Source of the DNA: Prorocentrum cordatum
Lineage: Eukaryota > Sar > Dinophyceae > Prorocentrales > Prorocentraceae
Reading direction: 5' to 3'
Length of the DNA: 64,000 bases
Assembly (NCBI GenBank): GCA_963575745.1
Contig: CAUYUJ010014326.1
Location: forward strand, 90,001-154,000
Part shown: positions 13,215 to 23,830 of the stretch, in pieces
Layout: each line of letters starts with the position of its first letter
Position numbering within the stretch: the first letter of the stretch is position 1
Notes under the pieces: model-generated
What the model was told of the DNA's origin: nothing
Databases searched by the model: none
The model's input: only the letters and a program-made list of their open reading frames with translations
Translations under genes and position numbers: made by a program

Positions 13215-14243
13215 TTGTTGTCCGACTATTTCTTCATCCTCAACACAACAGCCGGAAAAGTGGGTTGCCACTCACCTGAGGTGGTGGCATTACGGAAGAA
13301 GCCTTCCTTTAATGGCGAGACGTTTAGTTCATATTCTTCAATCCGTTGTTTCTTGAGGTTCGGCGCAGGAGTTCGCCCAGTGGACTCCCTCTCATGTTTC
13401 AGCTGAGTCTCCGTCCTGTCCGCCTGAGGCGTCAGGGTACTAGTGTCTTCACCGGATCCATCTGGAGACCACCTTTCGTCTTGAGTAGGGATGCCTTCTT
13501 CGATCATCACGGATAACGCTCGGCTCAGGGAAATCTCATTATTGATACTATCAAAATCTTCCTCCATGGAATATATTTCGTGATCTTTGTCTATCGGGTC
13601 ATCGCTATCCTGACCGAATTGTCCGTTAAGTGCTATAGGGGTCGGGGCAGTAGCATGCGTACCCACCCATTCTACGGGGATATTAGGATACGTATTCAGA
13701 TTCCCTTGGGCCTCCCCAGGCCGGCTGGCTTCGCCAGCGGCAATGGCAGTAGCTTGTGGAATATTTTGGATGGAACTTATTGACCCCGTCGATGTGGCAC
13801 TCAGCCTTGAAGAGAATGCACCTCGCCTGGGCCTTGGCGCGACGCCATCTCGCCCGTGAGGGTCGGGGGGTTGCTCACGATCACCGATCGGAGCCCCTGC
13901 GGGGGATACGTCTACCCACATTTCGGTTATCCCGTCGGCACTTCTCCCCCTCATGACCCGATCGGCGACAGATGAAGGAGGGATTCGGTCTTGAACAGGA
14001 CCGACTCTGTCTGTATCGTGTCCATCATGTTGTTCAACGCGCCCATCGGCGCTTCTCGAGATATTAGACACGATATTAGTCTTATCATAGCTCTCTCCCG
14101 CAGCGACTGAATCGCGGGGCACGACTGAACGATCTTCTTTCGTATCTAATGCCCCCGCGTCGACTGAGTCGCGCGTTTCGGCTGATAACCAGTCTTTCCT
14201 CTGAGAATCGGGGTAAGATGACAAAAGGAATTAAGATCTCATG
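11290..14243 (-). pseudogene. Cys-rich/coiled-coil gene with nonsense codons
   Basis: Exon 1 (about 14224-13276) encodes a Ser/Asp/Pro-rich protein and ends at a consensus donor (TCAG then GTGAGT). A 129-nt intron (13275-13147) holds the TA microsatellite and ends in CACAAG, which restores the frame. Exon 2 has a cysteine cluster (CNMQWLCTECCPMDEHNCAC) followed by a long helical region. The frame is then hit by TAA at 12566, 12527 and 12395, yet clear coiled-coil sequence continues. A possible 61-nt GT-AG intron (12100-12040) leads to a second cysteine cluster (CAVCFCLKTDNCVGCG), an in-frame TGA at 11836, and a Gly/Pro/Arg-rich tail ending at 11290. A further TAA lies at 14231. The gene is less GC-rich than its neighbours. 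Function is unknown; a retroelement Gag-like origin is only a guess. Confidence 0.5.
13164..13214. repeat. (TA)n microsatellite in intron
   Basis: About 24 TA repeats with one TG interruption, lying inside the inferred 129-nt intron of the surrounding gene. Confidence 0.95.
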
Positions 14244-14530
14244 TTCACTCTGCTCAGGGAGAGCGGAGGCGGGATGAGACATATATAAGACAGGTATCCG
14301 CTAAGCAAGACTACTCTATCAGGAATATGAAGGGAGGAGGCCGACCGAGGACGGACGACGACGAGCCGCCCGCGCACCCCAGCGCGCTCCTCTTCTCTCC
14401 TGCCAGCCGAGGTCGGCTGGCTCGAGCAGTCGCATGGCTGCGGCAGTTCGCGCGGACAGTGCAATGCATGCAAGCTAAGTTAAGCTTTAATTGAGTATGA
14501 GGCGGAGAGGAGCAGATTTACTCAAATTAC

Positions 14531-14755
14531 ATGACAGGGCGAATCGCCCCCCGGGCCAAAACGCCCCTCGGCAAGCCACCCACATTAGGGACGCGCCATG
14601 TCAGGTTACAACGAAGGCCGCGCCGCCCCCTGGGCCACACATCCCACGCTACACCAAATTACAACGAAGGCCGCCCCCCCATGTCTGGCGCTATACCAGG
14701 TTCACAACGAAAACCTGGCCGCCCCCCAGGCCAAACATATTGGGCTCGCATCGCG
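14531..14755 (+). repeat. direct repeat copy 1 (GGTTACAACGAAGGCCGC family)
   Basis: First of two roughly 225-bp direct copies, beginning ATGACAGGGCGAATCGCCCC. Inside it, a subunit of about 55 bp is itself repeated three to four times (AGGTTACAACGAAGGCCGC ... GGGCCACACATCCC). The second copy is at 15744-15970, 1213 bp to the right, and has one more subunit. Confidence 0.85.
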
Positions 14756-14913
14756 CTAGCCGGATTCTTCGGAATGGTGCCCCCACTTCAACGCACACAG
14801 ACGGACACCTATTCATTACATATGAAGACTCCTACAACATCATATTGTCGAAAGGCTCGAACTGAATCTAAAACCGCTGAATTAAGGCAAAAAAAATGTG
14901 AGGACGTCACTGC

Positions 14914-15096
14914 CTGATCGCCGCCTCCGCCACAAGCGCAACACATCTCCGACGATGTGAAATCGTTGTCGTCGTAATATGAACACCAGTCGGCATTTCC
15001 ATTGTAGATTGCGCATCCGTCGCCATAACTATCCAGGGCTCCATCGTCGGTGTCTGCACACGTCTGATGATTGAAAGCGTTCGGGCAGGAAGACAT
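14914..15096 (-). CDS. Cys-rich CADTDDGA-motif exon
   Basis: A minus-strand exon of about 61 residues with start or exon entry at 15096 (MSSCPNAF). It has regularly placed cysteines: the core CADTDDGALDSYGDGC, then YNGNADWC, and a closing CCACGGG. I recall this pattern as a short repeat in secreted or surface proteins of dinoflagellates and some other protists; its function is not known to me. The exon ends at GATCAG followed by GC, a GC donor of the kind dinoflagellates use, so more exons should lie at lower coordinates. None could be identified before the repeat at 14755. The exon sits between the two direct repeat copies. Confidence 0.6.
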
Positions 15097-15743
15097 GCCA
15101 ATGCCAGAACATCAAAAATGCCTCTTGCCTTCCACGTCATCCTGTGGTCTCTACTGCCACTCACGCGCGAACATCCCCTCCCGCTTCTCTCACTAACCAT
15201 ATACGATGATGTCGCGACAGAACTCAGCGGTGCTGCAACAAGCGCAGTGGTTGAACTCGCTGGGCCGTGGGGCCATCGTCGCGCCCGTCGCGGCCATGGC
15301 TAGGGCCCCGCGCGCGCATCGCGCGCGCGCGCCAGATTCTGGCCCAGCGCAGGCACAGAATTCGTGAAAGCATGGAGGAACCAAAGAACGCAAGAGAATG
15401 CATGACTCACGGAGGACAGAAAGTCATGAAGCTCCGTCGCGCGTTCCCTGTGAGGCTCTCTCAGGGCACGCGATGCCGAGCCTTGGATCCTGTAGAGGCT
15501 CTTCGGGAGTGCCTCCACGATTCTGGGAGTTAGAGGATTTGTGTCTCCCTTGATGAACCTGCATTTCCACTGAGGGGGTGGAAGGGAATAGGAGGCAGAT
15601 GTGGCTGGTAAATCGGGACGGGGACTTGGAACCGATAGGAAGGAAAGGAGGGAAGGTATGAGGACAAAAAGACTTCAGTCAGAGAGGGGGGGGGACGGGA
15701 AACGTAGGAAACTGGAAAGGAGATTGGGGTGATACCAACTTAC
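15097..15743. other. spacer, no gene seen
   Basis: Apart from an alternating CG tract near 15307-15335 and a G-rich stretch (15600-15730), I see no coding or repeat structure here. Upstream exons of the cysteine-rich gene could be hidden but cannot be supported. Confidence 0.45.
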
Positions 15744-16020
15744 ATGACAGGGCGAATCGCCCCCTGGGCCAGAAACGCCCCTCGGCAAGCCACCCGCATC
15801 AGGGACGAGCCAGACCAGGTTACAACGAAGGCCGCGCCGCCCCCTGGGCCACACATCCCACGCTACACCAAATTACAACGAAGGCCGCCCCTCCAATGTC
15901 TGGCGCTGTACCAGGTTACAACGAAAGCCTGGCCGCCCCCCAGGCCAAACATATTGGGCTACACCAGGTTACAACAAAGGCCCGAAACGCCCTCCAGGTC
16001 ACATCGGCCTCTCCCCTGGT
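15744..16020 (+). repeat. direct repeat copy 2 (GGTTACAACGAAGGCCGC family)
   Basis: Second copy of the 14531-14755 repeat, in the same orientation and highly similar, extended by a further subunit around 15960-16010. Confidence 0.85.
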
Positions 16021-16271
16021 ACCCTGGGGTACCTGTCTGTATAAATCATGCTAACACCACGCGCGCTTACGTTTATGCAAGCTCCAATCATCGACAATAT
16101 CACACATCACATAATTATGACATGTTCAACCCCCGTCTTGCGGGCACAACTGGCCCTCTTGACTCCGGGGCCAAGGTCGATTACATTGCGCACGACGCCC
16201 CCAAGGCAAAAACAGCCGGAACCGCCTGGAAGGGACCTGCTGTAGCACTCGGAATGGAAAAATGTCAAAAC

Positions 16272-16930
16272 ATGATCGACCCACGAACCCGGAAAGGAAT
16301 ACAGAAATGTGAGGCATGGCAACGTTTCAAAAAACTTGATTGGGCGACGTGCAACTGCAATGCTGCGTGTATCGATCTTGATGTACAGAGACAAGGGTTG
16401 TGCTGTGCTGCGCCACGCTGAATTGCGATGTGCCATGTCGCGATTGTGATCTATAGCGTTGTGGATCGAGTTATCCTTTGCATCTGAGTCCTGACCGAGC
16501 TGATCTGGATCTGAACCTCGAGCTGCGTGAGCACATAGTACCTGCCCCAGAACTAATTGACAGAGGGACATGCCAGGGGGACGCGCCGCGGAGCGTCCCA
16601 AGGGACGCGCCAGGCGACGTGCCAGGGGACGTGCCATGGGGACGCACCGCGGGACGTGCCAACGGGACGCGCTACGGAACGTGCCAATGGACGCGCCACG
16701 GCACGTGCCAGGGGACACGCCGCGCGACGTGCCAAGGGGGCCTGCCACGGGACGCGCCACGGAACGTGCCAGGGAACGTGCCAGGTTGCACCGCTGAGTG
16801 TATTGATCTTGATATACCGTGACAAAGGTTGTGCTGTACTGCGCCACGCTGAATTGCGATGTGCCGTGTCGCGATTGTGTTCTATAGCGTTGTGGATCGA
16901 TTCTGAAAAATCAAGCGTCTCGCTCGGGTC
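16272..16930. repeat. interspersed repeat A with GACGTGCC minisatellite
   Basis: A composite repeat. One part has the words AACATGATCGACCCACGAAC, TTGTGCTGTGCTGCGCC and TATAGCGTTGTGGATCGA. It is followed by a 20-21-bp minisatellite (GGACGTGCCAGGGGACGCG-like, about 16565-16795) and then a second partial copy of the first part (16800-16910). The same composite returns at 18685-19480. Confidence 0.8.
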
Positions 16931-16939
16931 GACCTCGAG

Positions 16940-17152
16940 CGCAGCGACATCGTCCACGTGAAGGACGATGAGGGCGGCGGCAACGGCATTGAGAAGGACG
17001 ATGAGGGCGGCGGCATCGGCAAGGCGAAGGGCGATGAGGGCGGCGGCATCGGCCACAAGAAGGATGATGCCCTCTTCGACATCGTCATTAATCGCACAAG
17101 AAACTCGCCGGCCCTATTCGAACTTGGCACCGGGGACAAGTTTACTTACTAA
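16940..17152 (+). CDS. candidate exon with 11-residue DEGGG repeats
   Basis: A plus-strand frame that reads VDLERSDIVHVK, then three copies of an 11-residue acidic/glycine repeat (KDDEGGGNGIE type, 33 bp each at 16961-17059), then DDALFDIVINRTRNSPALFE and a stop at 17152. The repeat spacing keeps other frames open too; the minus strand gives Ala/Leu-rich sequence. The assignment is therefore uncertain. Both edges lie next to copies of the surrounding interspersed repeat. Confidence 0.33.
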   Translation, partial: RSDIVHVKDDEGGGNGIEKDDEGGGIGKAKGDEGGGIGHKKDDALFDIVINRTRNSPALFELGTGDKFTY

Positions 17153-17175
17153 AGGAGAACCCTGGGCCGAAGCCC

Positions 17176-18048
17176 TTGCCGGGAAAATGTGGCTCAGGAC
17201 CCCCTATGGAAATCCATCGGTGTCCACAGGCACGGAGTACGACCGAAGAAGAACAGAGGCCTCCTGGAGGTCCTGGTGCAAGCTGGCCCGCAACCACCAA
17301 GACCAGCAGGACCGCAGCAACCGCCAGAACGACCGTGGCAGTCGCCAAAAACACAGCAGGAACGCGTGACGCCGCATCGCGAAGAAGGAACCGCAGGACG
17401 ACGGTTCTGCGCCACCGCCCCCTCCACGCACTCCACCCCCGCCAATTCCTGATGCCGCCGCAGCCCGCCCGCCCCTCCCTGCTGGTTTTCCAAGACCTGC
17501 GAGCTTGGGCCTCCAAGCCGCGGGACATGGGGCCCCAACACCTCCTGGCACGCTGCCACCTCTTCCGTCCGCGCGTCCTGTCTTTCCACCACAGCCCGCA
17601 CCAGCCTATGTCGCCGCTTTTTCGCGCCGCGCACAGCGCCGGCCCCCTTTCCGAGCCTCTTCGCAGATACAGCTCCAAATCTGCGCCAGGCGCAAAAAGA
17701 GCAGGAAAAGGCAAAGGAAGAGAGGGAGGACCAGGAAGAGGAGGAGGTCCAGGACCAGGAGGACAAGGAGCGTCTTCATCAGAAGCCACGAGAAAACCCA
17801 CCCAGGACGTCACAAACGAAAAGCCCGCACAAGCGTCACGAATGCTTCCAGACTCGGGCGACGATCTGCTCGCTTCGACACAAGATGAATTAAACGATTC
17901 GTTTTTCATCGTGCCTGAACGACGGTGCGGCTACGCCGCCGCAGCTGCCATGAGCCTCTTTTCACAAGGAATGGCGGCACAACGTGCAATCTTGAATTCC
18001 CAGCAGGCATTCGCACGCTCGCGAGCACCATCCGTGAAACAGCATTAA
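17176..18048 (+). CDS. Pro/Gly-rich hypothetical protein
   Basis: A plus-strand open frame of 290 codons. The first half is arginine/proline-rich and could be composition-driven. The last 110 codons look like protein: a Gly/Lys linker, SSSEATRKPTQDVTNEKPAQ, the acidic GDDLLASTQDELNDSFFIV, and a basic C-terminus ending near SVKQH at 18048. A competing frame at 17380-17640 encodes a proline-rich segment (APPPPPRTPPPPIPD), so a splice or frameshift between frames is possible. It would be the only plus-strand gene in a minus-strand window. No known domain was recognised. Confidence 0.35.
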   Translation: MPGKCGSGPPMEIHRCPQARSTTEEEQRPPGGPGASWPATTKTSRTAATARTTVAVAKNTAGTRDAASRRRNRRTTVLRHRPLHALHPRQFLMPPQPARPSLLVFQDLRAWASKPRDMGPQHLLARCHLFRPRVLSFHHSPHQPMSPLFRAAHSAGPLSEPLRRYSSKSAPGAKRAGKGKGREGGPGRGGGPGPGGQGASSSEATRKPTQDVTNEKPAQASRMLPDSGDDLLASTQDELNDSFFIVPERRCGYAAAAAMSLFSQGMAAQRAILNSQQAFARSRAPSVKQH

Positions 18049-18419
18049 AGTATTCCCCCTTGGCTTCCAAAAACCAATCAATTGCAAACGTGTCCCATTG
18101 ACTTATCGTGAACACCCTGCGCCGCGATGCAAACCGATTACGACATGTCACACACGCAGTTTATCCGTTAAGTACCTGCGATAGCTCATCAGCGGCGAAC
18201 CAGTGATCCATGGTGGTGAGGTGTCCAAAGCACGGAGGGCCAGCAAAAGGTCTGAGAACTTTTAGTACTGTAGTATGTTCTTACGGCGATGCAACCGAAG
18301 GGTCTTCGATATTCTGCACGTATCGCAAAAAGGATTATTGCCGAGATGCGTCGGAAGATGCTGGGCGGAGACCACGTTTTACTTTAGACGCTCTGGATTC
18401 GATATCTCAACGTCAACTT

Positions 18420-18560
18420 TTTTCCGGCTCTGCTGGTGGCTCAGCGAAGCCCATTAACTCTTCGCCGACTTGGCCAACAATCTGACCTGCCTCTGGCTCA
18501 TCGGGAGCGGGGGTATAATCAAAGCACTCGTCATCTTCGTACAGATTCCTCAAGACGGAC
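18420..18560 (-). CDS. possible C-terminal exon, acidic
   Basis: A minus-strand frame reads RNLYEDDECFDYTPAPDEPE and then GQIVGQVGEELMGFAEPPAE, ending in a stop at about 18420. Its composition is protein-like and acidic, with little similarity to nearby repeats. No start, splice signal or family could be fixed. The rest of 18050-18685 shows nothing I can support. Confidence 0.3.
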
Positions 18561-18684
18561 CCAAGGGGATTCGATCGTGCTCTCCGATCCGCAAACCATC
18601 GACTGAGTCGATGGCAGCAGGTTCGCATTGATAACGCCCGTTGCACAACACGACCAACCTCATTCTCGGGTAATCGCAAGCGAA

Positions 18685-19480
18685 TAATAAACATGATCGA
18701 CCCACGAACCCAGCAAGGAATATAGAAATGTAAGGCATGGCAACGTTTCAAGGACACCTGATTTCGCGACAAGCAAATGACATGCTGATTGTATCGATAT
18801 TGATGTACCGTGCCGAAGGCGGCGCCGTGCTGCGCCGTGCTGAATTGTGATGTGTCATGCCGCGATTGTGCTCCATAGCATTGTGGATCTAATCCCCCTT
18901 TGCATCCGAGTCCTGACCGAACTGATCTGGATCTTAACCTCGAGCTGCCTGAACACACAGTAGCTGCCCCAGAGCTCACTGACAGGGGGACATGCTAGGA
19001 AGACGCGCCTCGGAACGTCCCAAAGGACGCGCCAGGCGACGTGCCAGGGGACGTGCCAAAGGAACGCACCGAGGAACGTGCCAATGGGATGCGCTACGGA
19101 ACGTGCCAATGGAAGCGCCAAGGAACGCGCCAAGTTGCAATGCTGAAAGCGTCGATCTTGATGTACCGTGCCGGGGGTTGTGCTGTGCTTCGCCGTGCTG
19201 GGTTGCGATGTGCCATGTGCCATATAGCGTTGTGGGTCGAGTCCTCCTTTGCATCTGAGTCCTGACCGAACTGATCTGGATCTTAACCTCGAGCTGCCTG
19301 AGCACATAGTAGCTGCCCCTGAGCTAATTGGCATGGGGACATGCCCGGAGGACGCACCGCGGAACGTCCCAAGGGCCGCGCCAGGCGACATGCCAGGGGA
19401 CGTGCCAGGGGGACGCACCGCGGGACGTGCCGAGGGGACGCGCTACGGAACGCGCTGGGGACAAGCGTCTCGCTCGAGAC
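18685..19480. repeat. interspersed repeat A, two further copies
   Basis: Two tandem copies (18685-19135 and 19140-19480) of the composite described at 16272-16930. They include the CATGATCGACCCACGAACCC start, the TGTGCTGTGC core, the CTGACCGAACTGATCTGGAT block and the GACGTGCC minisatellite. The right copy ends with CAAGCGTCTCGCTCGAG, matching the right end of the left array (CAAGCGTCTCGCTCGGG near 16910). Confidence 0.8.
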
Positions 19481-19540
19481 ATCCTGCCCAAACCCTCATG
19501 CTAGACGTCCGCCTTGGCGACCTGGACACGCGCAAACAAG

Positions 19541-20235
19541 CGTTCGCATGGTGGCCTCGGGCCATGACGGCGCACCCAACACAGCATTTCGTGGCCCCAG
19601 AGGGAGCTCCACGGAAGGCTCCAGCGGCTGCGTTCGCATGGCGGCCTCAGGCCATTTCGGCGCACCCTCCACGAGGATCGTGGCCCCATAGGGAGCTCCA
19701 CCGAAGGCTCCAGCGGCTGCGTTCGCATGGTGGCCTCGGGCCATTTCGGCGCACCCCTCGCGAGGATCGTGGCCCCATAGGGAGCTCCACCGAAGGCGCC
19801 AGTGGCAGCGTTCGCATGGCGGCCTCGGGCCCTTTCGGCACACCCCTCACGAGGATCGTGGCCCCATAGGGAGCTTCACCGAAGGCCCAATTGGCAGCGT
19901 TCGCATGGCGGCCTCTGGCCATTTCGGCACACCCCTCACGAGGATCGTGGCCCCATAGGAGCTCCACCGAAGGCGCCAGTGGCAGGGTTCGCATGGCGGC
20001 CTCGGGCCATTTCGGCACACCCATCACGAAGATCGTGGCCCCATACGGAGCTCCACCGAAGGCGCCAATGGCAGGGTTCGCACGGCGGCTCGGGCCATTG
20101 CGGCACACCCCTCACGAGGATCGTGGCCCCATAGGAGCTCCACCGATGGCTCCAGTGGCTGCGTCCGCACGGCGGCCTCGGGCCCTTTCGGCGCACCTCA
20201 CGAGGATCGTGGCCCCATAGGAGCTCCACCGAAGG
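19541..20235. repeat. 89-bp tandem array
   Basis: About eight units of about 89 bp, each with GAGGATCGTGGCCCCATAGG, GAGCTCCACCGAAGG and TTCGCATGGCGGCCTCGGGC. Small length differences between units shift frames. On the minus strand the units read as variants of TGAFGGAPYGATILVRGVP. That matches the last residues of the coding exon at its right edge, so the array appears to be an amplified exon end. Confidence 0.9.
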
Positions 20236-20395
20236 CCCCAGTGGCAGCCTCCCTCATGGCTCTTAGAGCCCTCTCCTGCTTCTGCTCCTCGGTCAGGGGG
20301 GCGCCGTCCTCGTCGTCGTCGGCGCCCGCGAAGACGGCCGCGAACGCGCCCCTGAGCACGTCGGGCCCCGGCGGGAAGTTGTGGCCACATCGGGA
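20228..20395 (-). CDS. exon fragment next to 89-bp array
   Basis: A minus-strand stretch with strong protein character: CGHNFPPGPDVLRGAFAAVF, an acidic ADDDEDGAPLTEEQ linker, and a helical KQERALRAMREAATGAFGGA end. It is too short to assign to a family. At its 3' end it runs directly into the 89-bp tandem array, whose units repeat the ATGAFGGAP coding sequence. At its 5' end it lies 40 bp from the first TTTAG/TAGGG satellite, so both flanks have been taken over by repeats. It is probably a remnant. Confidence 0.45.
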
Positions 20396-20439
20396 GCGCG
20401 GGCGAAGGTGTTATTCACAATTGCGGCAGTCACAACTGC

Positions 20440-23400
20440 GTATGGTTGGGTCTTTCGCCAGGCTAATGTTGGTCGGGTCCTGTTTACTTTTCCGAGAGTC
20501 TCGATTAGTTTTGGTAGGGGTTCTTTTTACTTGGCATAGGGTCTCGTTTAGAATTGGAAGGGTCCTGTTTAGTTTGCCGAGGGTCTCGTTTAGTTTTACT
20601 AGGGTCATGTTGAGTTTTCCTAGGGTCTAGTTTAGTTTCGGCGGGGTCCTGTTTAGTTGTCCTAGGGTCTCGCTTAGTTTTGCTAGGGCCTTGTTTAGTT
20701 GTCCTAGGGTCTCGCTTAGTTTTGCTAAGGTCATGTTTAGTTGTCCGATGGTCTCGTTTAGTGTTGCTGGTCCTGTCTAGTTTTCCAAGGGTCTCGTTTA
20801 GTTTTGGTAGGGCCCTGTTCAGTTTTCCTTGAGTCTCGTTTACTTTTGCTAGGGTCATGTTTAGTTTCCGAGGGTTTCGCTTAGTTTTGGTAGGGTCCTG
20901 GTTAGTATTCCTGGGGTCTCGTTTAGTTGTGCTAGGGTCCTATGTAGTTTCCCAAGGGTCTGGTTTAGTTCTGCTAGGGTCACGTTTAGTTTTCCCAGGG
21001 TCTCGTTTAGTTTTGCTAGGGTCCTGTTGAGTTGTCCGAGGGTCCCGTTTAGTTTTGGCAGGGTCATGTTTAATTGTAGTTATGGTCTCGTTTAGTTTTG
21101 CTGGGGTCTTGTAACGTTGCCCATGGGTCTCGTATAGTTGTCCTATGGTCTTGTTTAGTTGTCCCAGGGTCTCGTTTAGAGTCCCCAAGGTCCTGTTTAA
21201 TTGTCCTAAGGTCTCGTTTAGTTTTGCGAGGGTTATGTTCAGTTGTCCTAGGGTCTCGTTTAGTGTTGCCCCGTTCCTGTTTAGTGTTCCTTGGGTCTCG
21301 TTTAATTTTGGCAGGGTGCTGTTTAGCTGTCCTAGGGTCTCGTTTAGTTGCGGCAAGGTTCTGTTTAGTTTTCCTAGGGTCCCGTTAAGTTTTGGTAGGG
21401 TCATGTTTCATGTTCCAAGAGTCTCGTTTAGTTTTGCTAGGGTTATGTTCAGTTCTCCTAGGGTCTCGTTTAGTTTTGCTAGGGTCCTGCTTATTTCCCC
21501 AATGAGTCCTGTTTAGTTGTCCGAGGGTCTCGTTTAGTTTTGTAGGGTCCTGTAAATGGGCTTCTAGGGTCTCGTTTAATTGTGGCGGGGTCCTGTTTAG
21601 TTTTCCTAGGGTCTCGTTTCGTTTTGCTAGGGTCCTGTTTAGTCTTCCTATGGTCCCGTTTTTTTTTTTGGTAAGGTCCTGTTTAGTTGTCCTAGGATCT
21701 CGTTTAGTTTTGCTGGGATGCTGCTTAATTTTCCCAGGGCCCCGTTTAACGCTGCCACGGTCATGTTTAGTTTGCCTGGGGTCTTGCTTAGTTTTGGTAG
21801 GGTCATGTTTAGTTGTCCTACGGTCTCGTTTAGTTGTGGCAGGGTCGTGTTTGGTTTTCCGAAGGTCTCGCTTAGTGTTGCGAGGGTCCTGTTTAGATTT
21901 CCTAGGGTCTCGTTTCGCTTTCGCAGGGTCCTGTTTAGTTTTCCGAGGGTCTCGTTTAGCGTTGCTTGGGCCCTGTTTAGTTTGCCGAGGGTCTCGTTTA
22001 GTTTTGGCAAGGTCCTGCTTAGTGTTCCTAGGCTCTCGTTTAGTTTTGCGAGGGTCATGTTTAGTTTTCCGAAGGTCTCCTTTACTTTTGGTAGGATCTT
22101 GTTTAGTTGTTCTAGGGTCCCGTTTAATTTTGGTGGGCTACTGTTTAATTTTCGCGTGGTCTTGTTTAATTGTGGCCGGGTCCTGTTTAGTTGTCCTATG
22201 GTCTCGTTTACTTATGGTAGGGTCCTGTTTAGTTGTCCTAGGGTCTCGTTGGCGTCTGCCGAGGTCATGTTTAGTTGTCCTAGGGTCTCGTTCATTTTTC
22301 CTACGGCCCTGCTTAGTGTTTCTAAGGTCTCGTTTAGTTTTGGTAGGGTCCTGTCTGCAATTGTCCCATGGTCTCGTTTAAGTTTGCTAAGGTTATGTTT
22401 AGCTTTCCTACCGTATCGTTTCGTTTTGGACGGGTCCTGCTTAATTGTCTTATGGTCTCGCTTAGTGTTGGTAGGGTCCTGTTTGGTTTTCTTATGGTCT
22501 CGTTTAGTTTTGTCATGGTCCTGTTTACTTTTCCTAGGGTCTCGTTTAGTTTTGGTAGGGTACTGTGTAATCTTCCTAGGGTCTCTTTAGATTTGCTAGG
22601 GTCCTGTTTAATTGTCCTGCGGTGTCGTTTAGTTGTGGCAAGGTCCTGTTTAGTTGTCGCAAGGTCTCGTGTAATTTTGGTAGGTTCCTGTTGGTTGTCC
22701 GAAGATCTCGTTTAGTTGCCCTAGGGTCCCGTTTAGGATTGGAAGGGTCTTGTTTAATGCGGTAGGGTCGTGTTTAGTTGTCCTAGGGTGCGGCGTAGTT
22801 TTCCTGGGGCTTCGTTTCGCTTTGGCAGGGTCCTGTTTAGTTTTCCTAGGGTAGGGTCATGTTTAATTGTCTGTATGGTCTCGTTCAGTTTTGGCAAGGC
22901 CTCGTTTGATATTAGTCAGATCCTGTGTACTTTTTCCTATGGTCTTGTTTAGTTGTCCGAGGGTCTCGTTTAGTTTTGCCGGGGTCCTGCTTAGTTGTCC
23001 TAGGGTCTCTTTTATTAGTTGTCCTATAGTCTTGTTTAGTTGTCCTAGGGTATCATCATGTAATGTTGCTAGGGCCCTGTTTAGTTTTCCTACGGTCTCG
23101 TTTAGTTTTGGAAGGGTCATGTTTCGTGTTCCAAGGGTCTCGTTTAATTTTGCCAGGGACATGTTTAGTTTTCCCAGGGGGCTCGTTTAGTTTTGGTAGG
23201 GTCCTGTTTAGTTGTCCGCGTGTCTTGTTTAGTTTTCCTAGGGTCTTATCTAATTGTCCGAGGGTCTCGTTTAGTTTTGGCGGGGTCCTGTTTAATTGTC
23301 CGAGGGTCTCGTTTAGTTTGAGCAATGTATTGTTTATTTTCCTAGGGTATCGCTTGGTTTTATTCGGGTCCTGTTTAGTGTTCCTAAGGCCTCGTTTAAA

Positions 23401-23523
23401 ATTGCCAAGGTCCTAGGGTCTCGTTTAGTTTTGGCAAGGTCCTGTTTGGTTGTCCTAGGGTCTCGTTTACTTTTGGCATGGTCCTGCTTAGTTTTCCTAG
23501 GGTCTCGCTTAGTCTTGCTAGGG
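20440..23523. repeat. 21/42-bp TTTAG-TAGGG satellite, block A (unit 1)
   Basis: A tandem satellite of alternating 21-bp subunits, for example GTCTCGTTTAGTTTTGGTAGG and GTCCTGTTTAGTTGTCCTAGG, making a 42-bp dimer. Because 21 is a multiple of three, several frames on both strands remain open for hundreds of codons (PKLNETLGKLNRTL or VSFSFGRVLFSCPR types). Occasional indels shift the phase, so these frames are not taken as genes. Positions 20440-21230 lie outside the duplicated unit; 21231 onward is repeated in units 2 and 3. Confidence 0.95.
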
Positions 23524-23529
23524 GGGGCT

Positions 23530-23830
23530 CTGGATTGAGATGATGTAGGTGGTCGCGATGACGATGGCCATGATGTCGGTGGTCATGATGTCAGGGGTCA
23601 CGATGGCGATGGTCATGATGTCGGTGGTCATGATGTCGCTGATTGTGCTGATGATGTGGGTGGTCATGATGGCGCCTGCTACGGTGGCGGCGATGACGAC
23701 GACGTCTTTTTCCGCTCGCAAGCGTCGCGGCGCGAGCTGCCGCGACGCCGCCTCGGCCTCGGAAGGCGCGCCAGAAGCAGCGGCGCGCCAGAGGCAGTGA
23801 CTCGGCCACGCCAGAGGCCTAGGCAACTAG
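23530..23830. repeat. GATG minisatellite plus conserved flank, copy 1 (unit 1)
   Basis: Imperfect 15-21-bp repeats of GGTCATGATGTCGGT type (23550-23680), followed by a conserved flank (GCTCGCAAGCGTCGCGGCG ... CCAGAGGCCTAGGCAA). Open frames give Met/Val-rich or His/Asp-rich peptides that follow the repeat. A second copy of repeat plus flank occurs in the same unit at 26925-27240. Confidence 0.85.

Noticed and set aside
20440-21230. Satellite as interstitial telomere (TTTAG and TAGGG words)
   Set aside because: The words are part of a fixed 21-bp subunit with other sequence between them; there is no run of 7-bp telomere repeats.
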